This document shows, one piece after another, positions 6,414-9,699 of a DNA stretch of 9,699 bases. Position 1 is the stretch's first letter. The number at the start of each line of letters is the position of its first letter. Origin of the DNA: CAXQRU01 sp964226685. Lineage in GTDB: Bacteria; Pseudomonadota; Gammaproteobacteria; Pseudomonadales; Cellvibrionaceae. The DNA lies in the NCBI GenBank assembly GCA_964226685.1, contig CAXQRU010000117.1:1-9699 (forward strand), given 5' to 3'. The notes under the pieces were generated by a model. It searched no databases, was not told where the DNA came from, and saw only the letters and a list, made by a program, of their open reading frames with translations. The position numbers and the translations under genes were made by a program.

Positions 6414-8129
6414 ATGTTTGGCTTTTTTACTAAGCTCTATGGTTATGTGCTCACTTCAGCGTTTCTTTTGATCTTATCATTGATTGCCTTTGCCTTTGTC
6501 AATGAACGCTGGGCCCATTTGTTGAAAGTATCTGAAATTGCTACGGATTTGCAGAAAGACTTAGGCACTATCGATATGCATCATGATGGTATGCTGGGTT
6601 TGGTTTATCAAGGCTTGTACTCCAAGGCGACTGGGGAAAGTGATTTTTCTGAAATGCTGGCCGATGGTCAGGTCAAGGACGAAGACTTTAGAAGCCTTTC
6701 TAATTCAGTTAAAGATAATTTAGCAACGGTTGAAGTGCTTACGCCTGAGATGGAAAAAACGTTGGCGTCGTTATTGGTATATTCTGAAATGGGTATTGAG
6801 CTGATCAACGGTTTGGCTCAGTCAACGAATGTTGAGAATAAACTGGAGGAATTTAACCAGCAATTTAGGCTGCTGGAAGTCGGTTTGGAAGAGCTAAGAG
6901 ATAATGTGCAGGCCTTAGTTGTTGATAGCACACATAAGAAAAAAGGAACCTTGCAGAACTTTTCTAATTATCTTTCCATCATTTGTTTTATATTAGTCAT
7001 TCCCTGTGCCCTGCTAAGCTGGTTGGCTATTTACCGCATTAAAAAATCTCTTGGAACCAATCCCAAAGAACTCTCATACATTGCAGAAGAGATTGCCAGT
7101 GGTAACTTAGAAGTGTCGATACGCTCTGAAAATGAGCATAAAAGTGTGCTCAATTCCATGGTCAATATGCAAAAACGCTTAAAACAAGCTATTTCTGATA
7201 TTCGTGAAGCGTCACTGATTATTACGAGTGCAGCGAGTGAAGTCTCTATGGGTAGCAATGATTTGTCGGCTAGAACAGAAAATCAGGCTAGCAGCCTTGA
7301 GGAGACCGCCGCAAGTCTTGAAGAGTTGACGGTGACGGTAAAACAAAATGCAGAAAGTGCGCAACAGGCTGACCAGCTCGTAAAAAATGCATCAGAGATT
7401 GCCATCAAAGGCGGGCGAGTGGTAGGTGATGTCGTGAGTACCATGACTGATATCAACAAAAGTTCAACACAAATTTCAGATATTATTTCTGTGATTGACG
7501 GCATTGCATTTCAAACCAATATCCTCGCCCTGAATGCTGCGGTCGAAGCAGCCCGAGCTGGAGAGCAAGGGCGCGGATTTTCGGTAGTGGCCGCTGAAGT
7601 TCGAAGCTTGGCTCAACGCTCAGCGGGAGCGGCGAAAGAAATTAAAGCATTAATTGATAGCTCCACGCAAAAAGTTGCAGCAGGGACTGAGTTGGTGGAT
7701 CGAGCGGGCGCAACCATGAACGAAATTGTGACCGCCGTTCAACAGGTTGCTAGCATCATTGAGGAAATATCGACAGCTTCAATAGAGCAAAGTAGCGGCA
7801 TTAGCCAAATTAATGCGGCCATTGCTCAAATGGATGAGATGACGCAACAAAATTCAGCGTTGGTTGAAGAGACTACGGCTAACGCCGAATCCATGAATGA
7901 CCAGGCGAAGATTTTAAGTGACTCTGTGCGAGCCTTTAAGGTTGGTCACGATACGGCTGGGCATTCGAGCAAGCCTGCGTCTAAATCGGTAAGCAAGCCC
8001 GTAGTTAACAAGTCAGCGCCAGTCAAGATTGCCGCTAGTCGACCTAAGGCGGCTGCTCCAGCACCTAAAAAAGCCATAGAATTGCCTCAATCGATGGATC
8101 ATGACGAGGATGAATGGGAAGAGTTTTAA
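6414..8129 (+). CDS. Methyl-accepting chemotaxis protein with CheR-docking-like C-terminus
   Basis: A 571-residue inner-membrane chemoreceptor that signals to CheA/CheW. Order: TM1 (about 9-29), a mostly helical periplasmic domain of about 150 residues (31-183) fitting a four-helix-bundle sensor, TM2 (about 185-207), HAMP (about 208-260), then the coiled-coil signalling domain. The methylation helix SSLEETAASLEELTVTVKQNA lies near 293-313. The hairpin tip, AFQTNILALNAAVEAARAGE (365-384), is near invariant in the family. A flexible Ala/Lys/Pro linker (about 515-555) ends in EWEEF, resembling the NWETF pentapeptide that tethers CheR and CheB in Tsr and Tar. The ligand cannot be read from the sequence. 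GGGGA (6402-6406) precedes the ATG; TACAAT (6387-6392) is a possible -10. No che genes are nearby. Confidence 0.95.
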   Translation: MFGFFTKLYGYVLTSAFLLILSLIAFAFVNERWAHLLKVSEIATDLQKDLGTIDMHHDGMLGLVYQGLYSKATGESDFSEMLADGQVKDEDFRSLSNSVKDNLATVEVLTPEMEKTLASLLVYSEMGIELINGLAQSTNVENKLEEFNQQFRLLEVGLEELRDNVQALVVDSTHKKKGTLQNFSNYLSIICFILVIPCALLSWLAIYRIKKSLGTNPKELSYIAEEIASGNLEVSIRSENEHKSVLNSMVNMQKRLKQAISDIREASLIITSAASEVSMGSNDLSARTENQASSLEETAASLEELTVTVKQNAESAQQADQLVKNASEIAIKGGRVVGDVVSTMTDINKSSTQISDIISVIDGIAFQTNILALNAAVEAARAGEQGRGFSVVAAEVRSLAQRSAGAAKEIKALIDSSTQKVAAGTELVDRAGATMNEIVTAVQQVASIIEEISTASIEQSSGISQINAAIAQMDEMTQQNSALVEETTANAESMNDQAKILSDSVRAFKVGHDTAGHSSKPASKSVSKPVVNKSAPVKIAASRPKAAAPAPKKAIELPQSMDHDEDEWEEF

Positions 8130-8156
8130 CGCAACTTATTTAAAGGCCGGGTAACG

Positions 8157-8534
8157 TTATTTAAAAGTGCCCTCAAGATAATACCACTGACCATCAAGTT
8201 TCAAAAATTGGCTGACTTCGTGGATGCGCTGAGCGCGTCCGCCACCAACTCTAAAGCGTGCGACAAACTCTACAGTGCCTGTTGAGTCAACCTCTCTACC
8301 ATTGACAACCTTTTTGACTTTAAGGCCAAGCCATTTTTCATTGTCTTCAAAATCTAATGATTTGGGGCGGTGGGCTGGGTGCCAGGTTTTTAATAAGTAA
8401 TCTTGCTCTTGCTGGACGTAAGCACTGTAGCGCGAGCGCATTAACTGCTCTGCTGTCGTGGCCAGTTTTTCACCCTGGATCAAGGGGCCGCAACATTGTT
8501 GAAAGTTGAGTTTGCTGTCGCAGGGGCAGAGCAT
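8157..8534 (-). CDS. YchJ-like SEC-C motif protein (UPF0225)
   Basis: A 125-residue protein with an N-terminal SEC-C zinc motif, CPCDSKLNFQQCCGP (C3, C5, C14, C15), then the conserved AEQLMRSRYSAYV (28-40) and TWHP (50-53) segments and a small NTF2-like domain ending WYYLEG. The role of YchJ proteins is unknown. The E. coli protein is longer and carries a second SEC-C motif at its C-terminus, which this one lacks. An AGGA ribosome binding site lies seven bases before the ATG. It is convergent with the chemoreceptor gene across 27 bases with no clear terminator. Confidence 0.9.
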   Translation of the reverse strand: MLCPCDSKLNFQQCCGPLIQGEKLATTAEQLMRSRYSAYVQQEQDYLLKTWHPAHRPKSLDFEDNEKWLGLKVKKVVNGREVDSTGTVEFVARFRVGGGRAQRIHEVSQFLKLDGQWYYLEGTFK

Positions 8535-8616
8535 GTCGGTATCCTATTTTTGTGTAAAAGATAATTGCAAAAGTTAGGTTTGTTAATTTAGCATGATTTT
8601 AGAAAAAATATGTGTC

Positions 8617-8659
8617 TTGAACAAAATGTTTGAAAAAGCCTATAAGAGACTCCTATACT
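8617..8659 (+). promoter_or_regulatory. Two overlapping sigma-70-like promoters for the HD hydrolase gene
   Basis: The better pair is TTGAAA (8630-8635), 18 bases, TATACT (8654-8659), matching five of six consensus bases in each box. An overlapping pair is TTGAAC (8617-8622), 18 bases, TATAAG (8641-8646). Either would give a short leader before the ATG at 8697, which lacks a clear Shine-Dalgarno sequence. Called from motif match and spacing only. Confidence 0.5.
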
Positions 8660-9099
8660 AAACAGCCGTTGATTTCCCTATCTTGGTCATACCTTTATGA
8701 GTAGCATCAAAGAAAAAGCAAGAAATTTTGCCATTGAACGCCATGCAGACCAATGTTATGGCGATCGCCCCTATTCATTCCATCTTGATCAAGTCGCTAA
8801 TATCGCATCGGCTTACGGTGATGATGCTGTAATTATCGCCTATTTACATGATGTGGTCGAAGATACGGATACTTCTGTAGAGGAGATTGAATCTCTATTT
8901 GGCCCTTTGGTATCTCAATGTGTCGCCATCCTTACTGATGAACCGGGAGCTCATCGCGAGGAGAGAAAAGCCAAAACCTATAAAAAAATGGCGAAGGTAT
9001 CAGGCGAGCTAGAGTTGGCGTTGATTGTAAAAGCAGCCGACCGCTTGGCTAATATCAAGGCTTGTGTTGCAGATGGAAAAGTCGAGCTTCTTAATATGT

Positions 9100-9130
9100 G
9101 GAGCCTCTGATTAAGTCTAGCGTGCCTCTG
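9100..9130 (+). repeat. Left terminal inverted repeat
   Basis: This 31-base arm matches the reverse complement of 9335-9365 at 28 positions. The differences are at 9112, 9122 and 9125; the first two still allow G-T/G-U wobble pairs. It begins GGAGCCTCTGAT. Confidence 0.9.
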
Positions 9131-9227
9131 GCCTAGCAGGTTTGTTCGAGATCTAGGCGCTTCTTTGTAGCAATGTCTAGACCTTGCAAAAAGGAGTAAC
9201 AACGATATCGGACAAACCTGCTAGGCC
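9130..9227. repeat. First internal hairpin of the element
   Basis: Bases 9130-9148 (GGCCTAGCAGGTTTGTTCG) match the reverse complement of 9209-9227 at 18 of 19 positions; the one difference (9146 with 9211) is a T-G wobble. The 60-base loop contains a small palindrome, GTCTAGAC (9175-9182). Confidence 0.88.
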
Positions 9228-9234
9228 CCGAAGG

Positions 9235-9335
9235 GCGTGGCCAAAACGTCCATATGCTTCGTTAAGTTTCTTGTTAAGGACTATGGCCATTAAGCTGCGA
9301 AACTCGCCTTGCCTATGAACGTTTTGGACTCACGC
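9235..9335. repeat. Second internal hairpin of the element
   Basis: GCGTG (9235-9239) pairs with CACGC (9331-9335), then after a small internal loop CCAAAACGT and following bases (9241-9256) pair with 9312-9327 at 14 of 16 positions. Within the loop AGTTTC (9265-9270) can also pair with GAAACT (9299-9304). Confidence 0.82.
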
Positions 9336-9365
9336 AGAGACATGCTAGACTTGATCAGAGGCTCC
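9335..9365 (-). repeat. Right terminal inverted repeat
   Basis: Partner of 9100-9130. Just outside, TATgT and AtATA also nearly mirror each other (9095-9099 with 9366-9370), which may reflect a palindromic target preference or chance. Confidence 0.9.
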
Positions 9366-9454
9366 ATATAAAAGAGCATCCGATATTTAAGCAATCCATA
9401 TATCGACCAGATCTGTGTGAGCCCTTGTGGCAAGAATTGGAGGGTTTGCAATAA

Positions 9455-9594
9455 GTGCAGAAGATGATGTCGCCTTTTGTATGCGGGTTACATAGTCATT
9501 GAATAAAGAGTTTTCTAACGAAATTGATCTGCATTCCTATTGAGTGGTAAATGCTAGAAACAATTTTCCTGTGATGTTAGTTAGGTATTATTAC
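9455..9594. other. Intergenic stretch after the HD gene
   Basis: I see no gene, terminator hairpin or clear promoter in these 140 bases; the sequence is A+T-rich. Confidence 0.5.
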
Positions 9595-9699
9595 ATGAGA
9601 TTAATCACGCTAATTATTTTTTTAAGTTGTTCCATTTTGGTTTATGCATAAAGTAAAGTCCCAGCGGAAAGGGATGTGATTGGCCTTTCTGAAAAGGAG
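9595..9699 (+). pseudogene. Possible exported protein gene with a stop right after its signal peptide (partial)
   Basis: The ATG at 9595 encodes MRLITLIIFLSCSILVYA, a good Sec signal peptide with a VYA cleavage site, then TAA at 9649-9651. The same frame continues open to the window edge (SKVPAERDVIGLSEKE). A single C-to-T change from CAA (Gln) to TAA would explain this, since Q is common after the cleavage site. The alternative is chance, because only 16 codons of the open tail are visible and the ribosome binding site (AGG at 9583-9585) is weak. Confidence 0.35.

Larger units (their letters stand above)
9100..9365. mobile_element. 266-base non-autonomous element of nested inverted repeats inside the HD gene
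   Basis: The limits are set by two independent signs: terminal inverted repeats starting GGAGCCTCTGAT and ending ATCAGAGGCTCC, and exact restoration of the interrupted reading frame when 9100-9365 is removed. No target duplication is seen. It has no convincing gene, so it resembles a MITE-like element mobilised in trans. Inside the 31-base terminal repeats lie two more long inverted repeats, side by side, so either strand could fold as a three-way junction. I do not recognise the family; the parent transposase or recombinase is unknown. Confidence 0.8.
8697..9454 (+). pseudogene. RelA/SpoT-type HD hydrolase gene split by a 266-base insertion
   Basis: The family hydrolyses (p)ppGpp-like nucleotides or other pyrophosphates. 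The N-terminal part (8697-9110 as it stands, 137 residues) keeps the metal-site motifs: H29 in YSFHLDQV, H51-D52 and E55-D56 in HDVVEDT, and D115 in KAADRLANI. It then reads into the insertion and stops after MWSL. The missing tail lies beyond the element: joining base 9099 to base 9366 continues the frame exactly through NMYIKEHPIFKQ and IYRPDLCEPLWQELE to TAA at 9452-9454, giving 163 residues, a normal length and ending for this family. The truncated product keeps the catalytic core but loses 29 native residues, so residual activity is possible. Confidence 0.85.

Noticed and set aside
8978..9202. Minus-strand 74-codon frame spanning the HD gene and the element
   Set aside because: It crosses the insertion boundary and is antisense to the HD gene; no protein features.
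9100..9365. Integron attC site
   Set aside because: A GTTRRRY-like stretch (9261-9267) exists, but there is no matching RYYYAAC partner at the end of the structure and the element is longer and built of three stems.
9100..9365. Small group I or group II intron
   Set aside because: Exact removal restores the frame, but I see no intron core or domain V-like hairpin, and long terminal inverted repeats favour a DNA element.
1..9699. CRISPR array, tRNA or rRNA genes
   Set aside because: No regularly spaced direct repeats and no tRNA or rRNA hallmark sequences were seen on either strand.

Overview
The window reads as chromosomal DNA of a free-living gammaproteobacterium with moderate G+C. The order engB / cytochrome c4 / dsbA is the arrangement known from Pseudomonas and relatives, and the CysK-type synthase, YchJ-type protein and Tsr-like chemoreceptor fit the same class. 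I cannot name the genus; a marine Oceanospirillales- or Cellvibrionales-like lineage is a guess.

Layout. Bases 1-125 are the end of an IS66-family insertion sequence, with the first codons of its accessory gene running off the left edge. After a 248-base stretch without a convincing gene come cysK (cysteine synthase) and a four-helix membrane protein of unknown function, probably co-transcribed. Convergent to them is a minus-strand pair, engB (ribosome-assembly GTPase) and a YfcA/TSUP-family permease, whose reading frames overlap. From 3279 rightwards lies an envelope redox cluster: a di-haem cytochrome c4 with its own terminator, two dsbA-type thiol oxidoreductase genes (active sites CGHC and CGAC), and a small membrane-anchored protein with two cysteines. 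Next come an unrecognised 169-residue protein with its own terminator, a full-length methyl-accepting chemotaxis protein ending in a CheR-docking-like pentapeptide, and a convergent YchJ-like SEC-C protein.

The right end is the most interesting part. A RelA/SpoT-type HD hydrolase gene is split by a 266-base element (9100-9365) made of nested inverted repeats. Removing it exactly restores a 163-residue open frame with a family-like C-terminus, so the boundaries can be set to the base, and no target duplication is seen. The element has no convincing gene and can fold as a three-way junction: a 31-base terminal stem enclosing two further long hairpins. Beyond it, at the right edge, is a signal-peptide-like sequence followed at once by an in-frame stop and then an open frame, possibly a gene with a nonsense mutation.

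Taken together, the centre of the window is housekeeping: sulfur assimilation, ribosome assembly, periplasmic electron transfer and disulfide chemistry, and chemotaxis. Both edges show mobile-element activity, an IS66 end on the left and a small non-autonomous element on the right.
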